64,000 bases of DNA from Lumbricus terrestris (Eukaryota > Annelida > Clitellata > Crassiclitellata > Lumbricidae), in the NCBI GenBank assembly GCA_949752735.1, contig OX457052.1:13243037-13307036 (forward strand), given 5' to 3'. Under the pieces are notes generated by a model. That model was given only the letters and a program-made list of their open reading frames with translations, ran no database searches and was not told the origin of the DNA. A program made the position numbers and the translations under genes. Below are positions 1 through 12,699 of the stretch, in pieces. Every line of letters starts with the position of its first letter. Position 1 is the stretch's first letter.

Positions 1-600
1 AATGTTGTTGTATGCCCGCCACAAATCGGAAACAGCTTCCATTATTCAAGCGTTTTTTTTATTAATTCAGCTTCCACTTCACATATAAAATACCTTAATC
101 CAACTTCCATTTCAGATATAAAAATACCTTCATCCAACATCTATTTCTGATATAGAAATAAATTTTTCCAGCTTCCATTACTCAAGCGTTTTTCATTAAT
201 CCAACTTCCATTTCTCAAGTGGTATTTTCGTCAATCCAGGTTCTATTTCAGAATATAACATACCTTCATCATGCTTCCATTTCTAATGTGTTATTTTCAT
301 CAATCCAGCTTATTTGTCAGGTATAAACACACCTTTATTCTCATTCTATTTTCTAAGCGTGTTCTTCGTTAATCCAGCTTCGATTTCATCTATTATGTCC
401 ATCATCCAGCTTCCATTTCTTACGCGTTCAATTCATGAATCGGGCTTCTATTTCACCTGTAAAAGTACCTTCATCCAACTTTCATTTCACTTATAAAGAC
501 CTGTCATTCACCTTCCATTTATCATGCGTTCACAGTTCACAAATCCAGCTTCCATTTCACCTGTAAAATAACCTTTATCCAGTCTTTATTTACTAGATTT
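1..600. repeat. Diverged tandem repeat, unit about 60 bp
   Basis: The phrase 'aatccagcttccatttc' followed by 'acctgtaaaataccttcatc' or 'tcaagcgtttttcatt' recurs about every 60 bp with many changes. The array continues off the left edge. Open frames across it are not meaningful. Confidence 0.65.
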
Positions 601-647
601 CGAAAACATGGTAATTATATTCATTAGGTCACTTCATTTAAAGTAAT

Positions 648-743
648 GGACGACGTATAATAAGAGTAATATTTCGGTTGTGTCGTCAAACCCGGGACGA
701 CGTATTTAATTAGAGTAATATTTCTGTGGGGTCGTCAAACCCA
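648..743. repeat. Two-copy direct repeat, 48 bp unit
   Basis: Two adjacent copies, each starting 'ggacgacgtat', passing 'agagtaatattt' and ending 'gtcgtcaaaccc'. Confidence 0.7.
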
Positions 744-1144
744 CAAGTACCATAAACTTTTGGCCTAGAAAATATTGTCGGCGACGCTCGTTCTGGACCA
801 TGATGTATATAGGCTATTTCCTACATCATGTTCTGGACCAAGCCCAAGTTCTTTTTCTAGCCCCTCCAACCACGGAAACCAAACTCCGCCCACGTGTATA
901 CATAAACAGACCAAGCTGCATCTTGTTTATATACAACAACTACATTTTTCTTAGATTTTAACATAAAGTGCCTTCTATAAATCGTATTCCGCATATCATA
1001 CAGATTTATACTAACAAAACGCCTCTCTAGTGTCATGAGGTTAGTCAAATGGGAATGATAAATTGAGGCTCCTATTAGCCTATAGGCCCTATTGCAATAT
1101 ATGAAAATATGGAAAGATGAAAGTGTAATCTAATTAGCTACACT

Positions 1145-1350
1145 CAGGGCTGTTTTTAAGGAATTTTTAGAACTGCCCAACCCCTTCTTTCCCTTCACAT
1201 CCTCCATGGTAAATTACTCCCAATCGGATGACAGTGACCTTTTTGCTAGTTTTAATTGCACAGAACTTGTGACAGAAGTGCTTTTACAGCTGCACAAATC
1301 CATTTAGAACTGCGCGTTTTGTGTGCAACTGCACGTTAAAAAAAGCCCTG
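1145..1350. mobile_element. hAT-like non-autonomous element (family 1)
   Basis: Inverted ends CAGGGCTGTTTTTAA and TTAAAAAAAGCCCTG flanked by a perfect 8-bp duplication GCTACACT (1137-1144, 1351-1358). No coding capacity. The same family recurs at 44071-44269. Confidence 0.85.
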
Positions 1351-1835
1351 GCTACACTCCTTTTGGTCCTAGTGATGATACCCCCATTCTTATAAACTTT
1401 TTGGATATCATGGATTCATCATAGTTTTGTGTTCGTCAACCTTTACATCCCATAACTTTTTAGATTAGCCTACTTATACAATATTATTATGATCAATTTT
1501 TGTGTGGAGATTATGGAACGGAAGGTTTCCTATTAGGGCGACAAAATAATGTAACTAATTTAGGATTGATTTAGGCCTACCAATAACTTATTAGCTATTA
1601 GCCAATCTGATAATCTTTCTAAATATTTCATTAGCCTTTTTATCCAAAGACGCATGAAACTTATAAGTTTGGAAAACATTTGCATAGTCTGCAAAGTTGG
1701 TAAAATGCAGAACTGATAGTTGTCGAGAAATCATCCGTGTATAACTGTATATCAAGAGTAACGGTGAGCAATGCATTGCACCTGTATTTTGCTCCAAAAT
1801 GTGGTTATTACATAATACACATTGTTTTCGGTTAT

Positions 1836-2475
1836 GTCAATCAGCTGACTCGTGGCTGTTACTACCAAATTCGTCAGCTACGGGTCATCTCTCGCTCCCT
1901 ATCAGAGGATTCTGCTGCTACTCTTGTTCATGCTTTTGTCACCAGTCGCTTGGACTACTGTTGCTCTATACTTGATGGTTTGCCTCAATTATTGACATCC
2001 CGACTTGACCGTGTTCTTCGGTCTGCAACCCGGCTAATTGGGCGAATCCCTAAAATATGCCTCCGTTTCATCATACATGCGTGATAGCCTACTCTACACT
2101 GGCTCCATATATCACAGCGCATCGAGTACAGAATTGCTTCACTGGTTTGGCTTTGTCTCCTTGGCTATGCTCCGACTTATCTTTTTGAGCTCTGCTGTCC
2201 AGTCAGTATCTGTTGTCCTGGCTCGCAGTGTCCTTCGCTCTGCCTCTAGTGGGGAGCTTTTGGTTCCACGTGTTGAAACCTCAGCCTGTCAGCGTCGTGC
2301 TTTCTCAGTTGTAGGTCCATCTGTCTGGAATAGTCTCCCGTTACAGGTGCGCCTGCTATCAAGGGTTGACTCGTCAGTGTTCTACAAGCTCCTTAAAACT
2401 TTTTGTTTCACCGTGGTTGGACTTGGAGCGCTTCTGTGTGGTTTTCTTCAAGGACGCTATATAAATTCTTGAAAT
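1836..2475 (+). mobile_element. CR1/L2-like LINE fragment, reverse transcriptase C-terminal part, broken
   Basis: The conceptual frames contain motifs typical of CR1/L2 reverse transcriptase tails: R-Q-L-R-V-I-S-R-S-L-S, L-V-H-A-F-V-T-S-R-L-D-Y-C, H-W-L-x-I-x-x-R-I-E-Y and G-P-S-V-W-N-S-L-P. At least two frameshifts separate them, so it is inactive. It ends near the 3' terminus of the element. Confidence 0.85.
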
Positions 2476-3091
2476 GCATGAATAGAGATTCTGAAAACCA
2501 AGCAAGCGCACCAATCTGACGCCATAGAAGTAGGCCCATTCCAAGATTCATAAAATCTATAACATTTCAGGAGGTTTATACAGCACATTGTTTGGCCGCA
2601 ATGTATAGGCCTGCATCAGATTCGTTGGTCTCTAAAAAATTTAGGCCTACATTACAGTGACGGCGCTAGATCATTTAGATACGCCTACGCTGTGATCATT
2701 TAGAGAGGCCTATGCTTTGAAACCAAGACATAGCCTGTGCAGTCATAATTATGAGTAACAAGTGCAGGGGAACTATCTATGCCCCAAATTAATACTAGGC
2801 TGGTCAAACATTCTGGCAGTGCAACGATCAGGGCAAAGGTTTTTTCACTAGTACCCTGCCATGCCCTGGTGTATCGCCGCCAATGCTACATTAGGCCTAC
2901 TTCTGAATTCTACTAACTTCGGGGCTGCGTGCTAATTATTATTAATTATCAAACACTTGGCGTGCATCTTTTTCCAGTATTTCAACTCAGTTCTATTTCC
3001 CTACTTCTTTTATTCATTTCATACCATTTAGATTAGAACTAATCTATGATTATTTGACTCTTGAATTTATTCACGTGAATGTATTACTTAC

Positions 3092-3376
3092 TTTGTCCAG
3101 TTTCAAGCAGAGTTATAACAACATTGGCTTTGGTGACACCGATCGTTACTGGTGCCCTGATGAGATAAGTTACGGGTGGGTTTCCTGGAAGTGTAGGATT
3201 ATCATCGTACCATGGTTGCCAAGTGACCCTTATGTCTCCGATTGACGAAGAATTTATCCAGAACAAGGAATTGTTGTATACCCAGGGCGCACAGTTTACG
3301 TTCCGCAACAGAGTGTATTGGGTGGAGGAATCATACACACTCACAGTGCACCCCCTAATCACAGGAGTAGTGGTTA
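3092..3376 (-). CDS. Gene 2 exon 5: HYR-like domain
   Basis: A 285-bp phase 1-1 exon (95 codons) with acceptor TTTTGCAG and donor GTAAGT. It starts T-T-T-P-V-I-R-G-C and has a middle DIRVTWQPWYDDNPT, then VTYLIRAPVTIGVTKANVVI. This fits the HYR pattern (P-x-I-x-x-C start, V-T-W-x-P-x-x-D-N, then an I-G-x-T beta region). I place it in the HYR family with moderate confidence. The gene continues beyond the left edge or in exons I could not see. Confidence 0.6.
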
Positions 3377-4277
3377 CTGCAAAATAAAATCAACTTAAAA
3401 TTCATTGCTAACACAGACGTACTAATTTCTACAGATTTGTTTTTCGAGAAACTGGATAGGCTATCGGGTCATCACTTGGTAAATTAATAGAATTTTCGCG
3501 TAATTGAATATGGAAACTTAAATTTTGAAAACCGCTCTTCTTGTCGTTTTAAAGATGTCCGTTAACGTTCGTACATGTAGTAGCCAACCCGATTACAATT
3601 ATGAATTTATAGGCTAACTCGCTGTCTGACGTCGGCAATTTAGTCACTTTCTCGACCAAAACCATTAACAGGCCAACTGTGTCGTCTCCCTAATTATCCT
3701 GTAATTAATCAACGCGCCATGCTTGCAGAATGATGTCGGGAAGTCGTTCCATGCAAGATTGCTCTTGCTCGCGCACTAGTTTAGGGTGCATGACCCTAAC
3801 TTGGGCATGCTCCTAAAATGGGCACCCCCATGTAGGCCTATCTAAAAATACAGACGACATAGAGTGGTGCCTTCTATAGTATTTGGAGTATTTTAAATCG
3901 ATTTTTTGCAAGAGTTCTGAGAAGTATCGCTGTTTCACCCCAGGTGAACGAAAATGCGAGAGAAAATGAGTTAAATTTGTCAATAATTTTTCTAGGAAGG
4001 TATTGCATAGAGCCTAGTGTGGGCACCATTCTGTATTCTTAATTTGGGCAGTGCGCATTTTAGGTAGCCTTGTATATTCAAAATAAGGTCACGTTAACTG
4101 CTATATTACACGCTAATATTTTTTATCGTTCTGTACAATCTTGCCACAATTGGCCTCGGTTAAGTCTAGACCCTATATTCTACTAGTGTATAATTTTGAA
4201 CTTCTTACATTTGAGAAAATCTGATGTTTTTTTAATGTTCAATGTATTTTGTGATTGGAAACTGGAAAATCATCCAG

Positions 4278-6593
4278 GGTAGGGTTCCCTTATTTGGGCA
4301 CCTTGAAGATAAAAGGCTCGTATTGCAGTAAATTTGATATGCATACCTCTGGTTTGGTGTTATTTGGTTGAATTAAACATTAGGAAATGAAAATATATTG
4401 AATACATGCTCTTGGGTGTTTGACAATATTAGTTGTGTGGAGGAAAGGACATATCCCACAAAGTGCCCAAATTAAGACATGGTGCCTTAATTTGGGCACC
4501 AGGTGCCCAAATTAGGTGCACTTTAGTCCAGCTATGAAAGTGGTGATATCTATGTACATCTGCTTACTCTATTTTCTACTTAGCACATACCATTTTCGAG
4601 ATGAAATAAACAAGAAATGAAATAATGCTTGTATAGAATTATTGTGTTACATTCACAACTGCAGTTGAACAAGGCAATATTGAAACCAAAGTGATGAAGT
4701 AATTAGGCCCTGTTGATCAAACATTATTATTACTAGAATAGGTTATTTCCACTATGAAACTAAACTGTAACAGATAAATCACTACGTCAAAATCAGCACA
4801 CTCGTTTGCTTTACTTAGTAAGCTTGCAGTATAGCCTACTTTTAAGAAACGTTGACGTAAATAAACATCCACTTTTAACATTTCAAGCACTGCGACCATC
4901 TGACATCTTATTCATTGTATGGAACTTCACCGTAAGGGTCTATAGACATGGAACCGTGTCGTACTTTTCACCACCACCTTGATTTTTGCTGGTCACTTGT
5001 TGGCTTTGAGTGTCTGGCGTACGTCCTTGTCCCCCCCGCTTATCTGACCATTTTTTTTAACAGGATGCAATCGATCATTTCTCTTTCTTCCTACATGACT
5101 AAATAATTTCCACAAACTTTCTGTGATTGTTCAAAAAAGAAAAAATTTCTTTGATACATAGGAGCGTTGCATAAAGATGCATAGAACCCTTGTAAGAGAG
5201 ATTGAAAACCAATAAGCTCCAAAGAGACTACCGTATCAGTTTATCTAGGCCTACCCAGCAAGCAAATGGAAATATTCGGGCAAAACGTTTCGTTCAGAAT
5301 CAGAAAATGTATCGAATTGAAAAGAAAATTCACATTGATCTGCAGATAGTAAAGTAACGAACGGAACAACAGTTCCTGCAAACGACTCGTCGTAAACAGT
5401 GTGTGCAATTTTAACATGCATATCTGGAAATTCAAAGGGGATTCTTTGTTGAGGATATAGGCCCTACGACACTTCAGCGAATTTCTTAATAGGGATTGCA
5501 TGCTCCGAGGCACTCAAAGTCAACAAGTGACCAGCAAAAATCAAGACGGTGGTGAAAAGTACGACACGGTTCCATGTCTATAGACCCTTACGGTGAAGTT
5601 CCATACAATGAATAAGATGTCAGATGGTCACAGTGCTTGAAATGTTAAAAGTGGATGTTTATTTGCGTCAACGTTTCTTAAAAGTAGGCTATACTGCAGG
5701 GCCGTGTTTAAGGTTCTTCGAGTGTCGGTGCAAAGTGTTACCGCAGGGGCATAGTGTCGTTCGAGCGGCCGTTGGTTCTCCAAAAGCTACGGCCATGTAT
5801 AGGTCTAAATAGGCATATCATAAAGAAATTTACATCATCCTATAATAGAGATCTTATGGTAGCTACACTTTTAATTAATGTTTTCTTACACTTACTGATT
5901 TTACAAAAGGTTTAGGCCTAAGTAACACTGAGACTCACTGCACTCGCATATAAGAGATTTGGCCAATAGCAACAAAACTCGGCTCAGAGGCATTCGGTGC
6001 ACCGCACCGAATGGACCTATGTTAAACACGGCCCTGCTATACTGCAAGCTTACTAGGAAAAGCAAACGATTGTGCTGATTTTGACGTAGTGATTTATCTG
6101 TTACAGTTTAGTTTCATAGTGGAAATAACCTATTCTAGTAATAATAAATTTTGATCAACAGGACCTAATTACTTCATCACTTTGGTTTCAATATTGCCTT
6201 GTTCAACTGCAGTTGTGAATGTAACACAATAATTCTATACAAGCATTATTTCATTTCTTGTTTATTTCATCTCGAAAATGGTATGTGCTAAGTAGAAAAT
6301 AGAGTAAGCAGATGTACATAGATATCACCACTTTCATAGCTGGACCAAAGTGCACCTAATTTGGGCACCTGGTGCCCAAATTAAGACGCCATGTCCTAAT
6401 TTGGGCACTTCGGGGGTATGTCCTTTCCTCCACACAACTAATATTGTTAAACACCCAAGAGCATGTATTCAATATATTTTCATTTCCTAATGTTCAATTC
6501 ATCAAAATAACATCAAACTAAAGGAATGCATATCAAAATTACTGCAATACGAGTCTTTTACCCTTAAGGTGCCCAAATTAGGGAACTCTACCC
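4278..6593. mobile_element. Foldback-type element with long inverted repeats
   Basis: The left arm (about 4278-5010) is repeated in inverted orientation as the right arm (about 5513-6593), with a centre of about 500 bp that is not repeated. Outer ends read GGGTAGGGTTCCCT and AGGGAACTCTACCC. Both arms contain 'tttgggcacc' blocks. The right arm is longer because it holds the hAT-like insert 5697-6036. I found no clear target duplication. It lies in a gene 2 intron. Confidence 0.8.
5697..6036. mobile_element. hAT-like element nested in the foldback right arm
   Basis: Perfect 15-bp inverted ends CAGGGCCGTGTTTAA / TTAAACACGGCCCTG with a perfect 8-bp duplication CTATACTG (5689-5696, 6037-6044). 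The left foldback arm shows the uninterrupted site (near 4830). Confidence 0.88.
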
Positions 6594-7928
6594 TATAACA
6601 TTTCATCTAGGCCTACTGATAATGGAAAGAAAAGACTGCCGCTAATTAATGTCTTAGATATAATGAGAGGCATAATTAAAGGAAGTCTATAAATCGTCGG
6701 GATCGCTGAAACAGCTATAAACTAACTTTAAAGCAGCTCCATATTGCTCTGTTCCATACCGATTGGTCTGGTAAACTCAAACTTGAGAAGGAAGCATAGG
6801 CCTACTTCTCGTAGGCCTATAGGAACTATACGATGTCCACTTGTCTAGAAATGGCCACGGCAGTAAATAATTATAATTACATGGTTTAAAGTGCTTGAAT
6901 ACACATTTTTTTCTGCCACTGACACATTTGTCATTTTAATTTGTTTGAAAGTTTTATTTTAGGCTATTGTATTAATATTACATTTTTAATCTGAAAAATC
7001 TTTATTTACCAACTTGGTGGTCATCTTGTTAAATGAAGTCATGTGACGTGCAGTTTATTTTATATCAATTATGATGCGATGTGACTTAATCAAATCGTTT
7101 TCGTTACTTGTTGCTGCGTTATGATTTGGCATAGTAAAAAAACAGCGGGTGGACTCACTAAAAGTGATATAACTCTTGCTATGTTTCAAATATTTGGGCG
7201 AAATTTCGCCATTGTAGGCTACGTAAAGAGAAATTGTCTGTGAGCCTGACTTTATTTAAAAACTCTTACTTCTGGCCAAGATAGGTCTATTCACTCTATT
7301 GGTAAAAAAACTTGGGGTCCTTTTGCCCACCATGTAGGCTAGTGTAGGGCGTTGGTATGTGGTAGGAAACGCCATGACGTTAATTGTTGTTCCGTTCTTT
7401 GTACAATGTACGCGCATTGATCACTTGTCTTCACTCACTCGAGCGTCTAGCAGATATACAGTGATATACCGTGTCTCGGTTTGCTGGTTGAACCTACCAG
7501 CATTCAATACGGGGGGGGGGGGGTGGACTGGTGGTGTCGCCTGGTGCGCGTTATAATAGGCCTACCATGTGACGAGTCATCGTGTTATTGGCACAAAAAT
7601 ACTCTTGCGCAATAAAATTAAACAAATTATATTGATGTCTGAGAGATATTTAAAATTTAATGCAGAGTTTTAACCTGTAGCTTATTTTTCATTCCGGTGA
7701 GAGTAGGTACATGTATAATGTATATGCCCAATTGCACTTATTCAGACTACACCTGAACGTTTATGGGCTTCTCTGAATAGCTTACTATGAAACATTAAAC
7801 TCCCTATAGAATGAATTATGAATATAAGTTAATAACAAATTTATTGTGTTAATGAGGTAGGCCTACTAATCAAAAATTTTATACTAATCAAACGGATAAA
7901 TTTGAAATTCAGTTTCAATACAGCTTAC

Positions 7929-8042
7929 TGTTTAGACAGTTTTTCCCAGTGAATCCGTATTGCGTTGGACATAGACAGCTAGATCCGGAATCATCACAGG
8001 TTCCTGGATAGCAGTCGAGCCTCTCTCCCGATTGACATCGCA
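7929..8042 (-). CDS. Gene 2 exon 4: EGF-like domain
   Basis: A 114-bp phase 1-1 exon reading RCQSGERLDCYPGTCDDSGS, then SCLCPTQYGFTGKNCLN. It has six or more cysteines and the G-F-T-G-K-N-C ending. Acceptor TTCTTACAG and donor GTAAGC fit. Without splicing the frame stops a few codons later. Confidence 0.72.
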
Positions 8043-8382
8043 CTGTAAGAATAAATATTGCAAGCCTGTTAATTAAACAGTAGACATCTGATTTTGTTGT
8101 ATACACATTGGGCTATAAGTCTGGTAGAGAGTTTATTTTCTAAGAAACTATCTGATGAACAATGAAGCCGCTATGCAAAGCATTCCATTAAATTACACCG
8201 CTCGTAGGCTACGTCTTATATCAAAGCAAGGTTGCGTCTCATTTAGGCCTATATGCCTATAGTTAAATTAATATTCTCCTAGACCACATCAAAATAATTC
8301 GTTATGCACAGCAGAAGTCAGCATAACACGACACATCACACATGCATACGGTGTAGTGCAGACTTGACGGTATCACAATAAG

Positions 8383-8558
8383 CAGTGGCGGCGCCAGGAT
8401 TTCAGGTTTGGGGGGGGCTGAACTCTCGCGTACATTTTCCATTTTAAGAAATATCTTGGAAATTTTCCATTTTCATCCGCCAAAATTTCTGATGACCTTT
8501 TTCTGGATGGCCTTTTAGGGGTGGGGCTTAGCCCCCTAACCCCCTGGCGCCGCTACGG
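8383..8558. mobile_element. hAT-like element (family 2)
   Basis: Ends CAGTGGCGGCGCCAGG and CCTGGCGCCGCTACGG. Perfect 8-bp duplication ACAATAAG (8375-8382, 8559-8566). No coding capacity. Same family as 26499-26720. Confidence 0.88.
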
Positions 8559-9042
8559 ACAATAAGATTATTCCGCATAACTTTGATACTAACATCAATC
8601 TTATCACTTCATAATATATTATAATATATTACACAATTCTTTTCCTCAGCGAAAGATTGAGCTCTAGCAGTCCGACGCCCTCATGTCTTACAAGGCACGG
8701 ATTCAGAAATATATTCCATTCTACTGAATCTTATAGCGGTAGAGATTATTGCAACTATCGTAATGTAGTCTATAGAACATTGTGTGGATGGTCGCGTTAA
8801 GTGAAATTGTCGCCGAAGGAACACAACATTGATAGCTTAGCCTACATATAAACTGACTATCGAAGACTTTCTTAATTATAGGCCTTTTATAAACATTGCT
8901 TGATGGCTTATACAGCAGGCAAACTTTATATATTTGCACAATAGGTTAAATTCAGTATTTCACGTCATGCCCTAGTGCAATGACGCATGTATCAGACGTA
9001 AACGCTAAGAAAGTCAGCAAAGAATGTAGGGTTAGAACTTAC

Positions 9043-9144
9043 CGTACGGACAGCTTGTGTTGCCCACTGTTCCGTTTTTCAGACAGCCACAGTTTTTCGG
9101 TGATAGGCACACTTGATCGCCCCTACATGATGGATTGCAAATAG
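9043..9144 (-). CDS. Gene 2 exon 3: cysteine-rich EGF-like domain
   Basis: A 102-bp phase 1-1 exon reading ICNPSCRGDQVCLSPKNCGC followed by LKNGTVGNTSCPY. The spacing C-x3-C-x5-C-x5-C-x-C is that of EGF-like domains with a Q-x-C-x2-P-x2-C core. Acceptor TTTTCAG and donor GTAAGT are good. It contains N-G-T and N-T-S glycosylation sequons. Confidence 0.72.
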
Positions 9145-9600
9145 CTGAAAATGAGATCAACCCAATCAGTGTTTATTGTTTAATCTATGCACCTCTTTGG
9201 AGTGGATGGTGGGGAATCATGGTTTGGGGGGACGAGCGCGTGATATGTTTTGAATTTCCACATTGTGACTATAGCATTTCAAGCTGTTCCTCTTAAGAAA
9301 ATTGATCTAGCCTACTATTTCCTTCCTGGTAGGCTTGATGCAGCATTCACATTATTTCGCATAGGCAATTGTTGCGCATCTGTAGGCCTATCATTATTCA
9401 TTGACAGTTGGCGCAATAACAGGGGACGTAGCCTGGGCTCTATGTCTTAATAATTTAGCAACGTAAGCTACATGTATAGCGGTTTAACCTGGATACTTAT
9501 AAATATCGCGTATCCCGTAGCCTATTTTGCGTTGAACGGGGAAGACATTTATTTGTCAGCGGGGGAATGAAATATTCTCCTTCCCCTCAAAGAGACTATT

Positions 9601-10020
9601 TCAGGGGGGCGACTTTTTTCTGAAGCAGATCCACCGGGGAGAATCTATTTCGAAATAGAGTCTCCGGAAGGGAAAAGTTTTGGGATACTCGGTCACGCGA
9701 CACCGTCTGCACTTACGGAGGACTTCGCAGATGTAGATTTTAAGTGAAGACGGTGTCTCACACAAATCGTGTTGGCCCGCAAGGTTCAGCTGCTTTTGAG
9801 TCTCTGAATTGTAATGATGTGTGTAGCCTGCGTCCGAAACCAATTTAAGGTTGAAATTTTCAGTTCGAAAGTAAAAATTGCAGATGATTGTTAGCACTCC
9901 ATTTGCAGGTTGTCTTACAATTTTAGAAACATAGGAAAGTTCCCATAACTGTACCATGTAAGAATAGCCATCCATTTTCACCATATTGATAAGAAAATAC
10001 TTGTACAACACGATCATCAA
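9601..10020 (-). other. Unassigned 139-codon open frame in gene 2 intron
   Basis: The longest open frame in the window that is not explained by a repeat or by gene 1. It contains G-V-L-T-I-I-C-N-F-Y-F and C-E-V-L-R-K-C-R-R-C. I could not find a good acceptor or donor that fits gene 2 phase 1, and I recognise no family. It may be chance. Confidence 0.15.
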
Positions 10021-11090
10021 CGATCATTTCTTTTAAACCAAATCAGCGACGTCATATAGCCTACCGGTAGGCCTACATAAACTGTCCGTAAGTAATACTT
10101 GGTAAGAATTGTGCTTTTTAAGTTTAGACTGTAGCCTTAATAGCAGGTAAAAAGCACATCGTAATTTGTCTAGAATGATTGAAAATTAGCCTATATAGTG
10201 AGCGATGATCAACGTACTCTAGATCGACTTCCTAGTTTGGATTGTTTCGAGTTATTGTTATTTAAAAATTTTCAATAATTGTAATTAATAGCCTATGTCA
10301 GAGTCTTTCATTTTGTGGGATACAAAATGATTGTAATTATTAACAATCTCTCAATAAATCTTGTCTTCGTTCTACTATATGGTTTCAAATATTTTATAGT
10401 TTTATAAGCCTAATTAATTTATTTGATAATTATTGAAAGAAAATTTCCACGCAGCATTCTCACAATCTAGCTTTTGGGGACGCAGAGCTTTGTGACGTCA
10501 TAATAATTTGAGCAGGTAGGCCTAAACGTTTGTGATGACATATGACGAAGGAGAGGGAGTCAAAAATCGCTCAAAATTGCTTGACATCATTTATGAACGT
10601 TCCCCTCGTGCTGCTTTTAATCAGTCGAGATGCTGGATTTTCTGACATGGCTTCCTGTAATGAATTGGAACGCTGAGCCTGTAAACAAATTCTAGTCCTT
10701 TCAGCAGTTCCCTACTTGATTTCTGACTCATTTTATTTACCCCAAGCTATTATTAGATGAAGCATTGCCAATTATCTTTTTCTGTTTTCTCGAACGTCTT
10801 TCCGTGTTGCGCACTTTTAATAAAACCTATTTCATTCAAGCCATCTTATGACCTGCTAGCTATGACAACATCATGTGACAATTCATTTTCACTCCTTGTG
10901 ACCAATTACAAGGTAGTTTATTTTAGGCGATGGCCCATCATTATCAACCTTCCCCTAAATTCTTATGATGCAATTATAAAATTATATACATGACTACAGT
11001 GGCTAAGAGTCAAGATTAGTTTGTTCGAGGTTTCAATGGGTGATGAACAAAATTACTATAAATGCATCGAAATGTTTTAAGAATACTTAC

Positions 11091-11143
11091 GCATATCACA
11101 ATTGCGACCAGACCATCCATCTGGACATGCGCTGCCATCTGGC
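11091..11143 (-). CDS. Gene 2 exon 2: EGF-like C-terminal half
   Basis: With acceptor TTTAG at 11144, it reads PDGSACPDGWSGRNCDM, enters in phase 2 and leaves in phase 1 (donor GTAAGT). The C-x-D-G-W-S-G-R-N-C motif is a standard EGF ending. A competing acceptor 5 bp further in would break the frame with exon 1, which is why I chose this one. Confidence 0.68.
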
Positions 11144-11498
11144 CTAAATGCAAAAGACAGCTTCATTGCTTCTTTACAATTTCAGCCGGTTGCGTGAAAG
11201 TCTTGGGAGTTATTCTGTAGATATCTACTCTCTATAATATGTCGAAGAAATCCAATGTCAAGAAGACACTATAGCAATCCCAAAGAATTATTTTTCAGGT
11301 CATAAGGCAGCCTGGGCAAGTTATGTGATGCGATTTATAAAATTATTTACTAACATTAGGCCTATGGCGCAGGCCTTTAGCAAAAATGTTTAGAAAATGA
11401 ACTCACCTCTAAAATTTAAATATATTGATGAGATGTCAAAATACACATGCATACTTATAGTCATAGTTAAAGTGGTTGTGAGCCTGCGAGACACTTAC

Positions 11499-11560
11499 CT
11501 TTGTGCCTCAGTGAGTGATACAGTTGTCAAGATTCCGAGGAACATCAACAACGAAACCAT
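11499..11560 (-). CDS. Gene 2 exon 1: start codon and signal peptide
   Basis: The ATG has a good context (GAAATGG). It begins MVSLLMFLGILTTVSLTEAQ, a typical secretory signal peptide with a hydrophobic core and probable cleavage near T-E-A-Q. The exon is 62 bp, ends in phase 2 and has donor GTAAGT. An upstream AG at the -9 position suggests a 5' UTR exon may be spliced on. The following exon only stays open in the phase this exon predicts. Confidence 0.7.
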
Positions 11561-11721
11561 TTCTAAGTTCTGTCCACAAAAAGATTAATAGCGTTTCCAA
11601 ATTAGCCGTTTGTGTAGAATTTGTTGTTATTAGGCCTACTTCTTGATGACTAACAATTAATCCAAACAATGCGAGCTTTGGTCATAATAATTATTATAGT
11701 AGGCCATTATGATACCTACTG

Positions 11722-11815
11722 CATGATGAAGAAGAAGAAGAAGAATAGGAAGAAGCGCAAGAAGAAGAAGAAGAGAAAGAGGAGGAGGAAGAGGTGGTGG
11801 AGGAAAAGCAATGCC
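11722..11815. repeat. GAA/GGA-rich tract
   Basis: Purine-rich microsatellite-like sequence, the source of a spurious proline/leucine-rich open frame on the other strand. Confidence 0.8.
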
Positions 11816-12699
11816 CTTAGATAGCCTGGAAAGCAGAATCGGGGACCATATTTTAATGACGGCTGCATTTGCCCTGACCTCGGCATAATTATGATGTCTG
11901 ATGGCCGATTCTATCCTCGTTGTCTGATAGGCTATTCCCGCCAACAGTGTGTGGTCGGTGTACTCATTATAGCTGAGCTGACTGGAGGGGGGTGTCGCAG
12001 ACGGAGCCAAACTCTTGAAGCAACATACTTCTCTGGCGAAGAATTGAGCCCACAAACTCTAAGTCGGTAGAGTCCCAGCACCCTATAAGTTAGAGGCTAT
12101 TATGTAGCCTACAATACGTGATTACTTGTTATTCTGCTTTAAAGTTTAAACCATTTAAGAAGAAGTTTGTAAAGTTCACCAAATTCTCACCATAATATTA
12201 TGTGGGGCAATTGCAATTTCTGTGAATAACGTCCATCCATATAGTTTCTTCATCTACAGCCTACCGTGCATGTCACGCCCATAGGCTACTATGACTTTGT
12301 GTTTTTTGGTCTTAAGGATGTGTTGCACTTCTCTCGAACCACTGAGATAAGATTAATTTTCCCCACCAGTGGACATCAAATTTATTCTGTAGTTATACAT
12401 ACAGACATACTATGTCTTTGTTACATTGCTCTTACTGTTTTTACTCTGACAGTGTCAGTCCAAGGCTGGGTAAAGGAGAAGGGCGACGCTAATGATCCTT
12501 GTTAACACACAGTGTTGTAAAACTGAAACCACTACTTCTACTGCGCTTTTTACGGTCAGAGCCACTCCACTTTATTCCTGAAGAATCTAAAAAACTGTCC
12601 TATTCAACCGTGGTTCGGCCGGAAGCGCTTGCATGCAAGTCCACGTTTAACCGAGGAATACCACAATTGTGTTGATTGGTAAGCTGCAACAAAACCAAA

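Larger units (their letters stand above)
3377..7928 (-). other. Gene 2 intron 4
   Basis: No convincing exon seen. It holds the foldback element 4278-6593, scattered 'tttgggcacc' fragments at 3780-4075 that look like a related but decayed copy, and a run of G near 7511. Confidence 0.5.

Noticed and set aside
2038..2472. A cellular gene of 144 codons
   Set aside because: The frame contains LINE reverse transcriptase tail motifs and is broken by frameshifts.
3780..4080. Extension of the foldback element to the left
   Set aside because: Only scattered short matches such as 'tttgggca' are seen, with no matching block beyond the right end.
7915..8106. Gene 2 ending at the stop codon near 7915
   Set aside because: A good donor GTAAGC occurs 14 bp before the stop, in the phase shared by all other exons. 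Read-through to a stop remains possible if the intron is retained.
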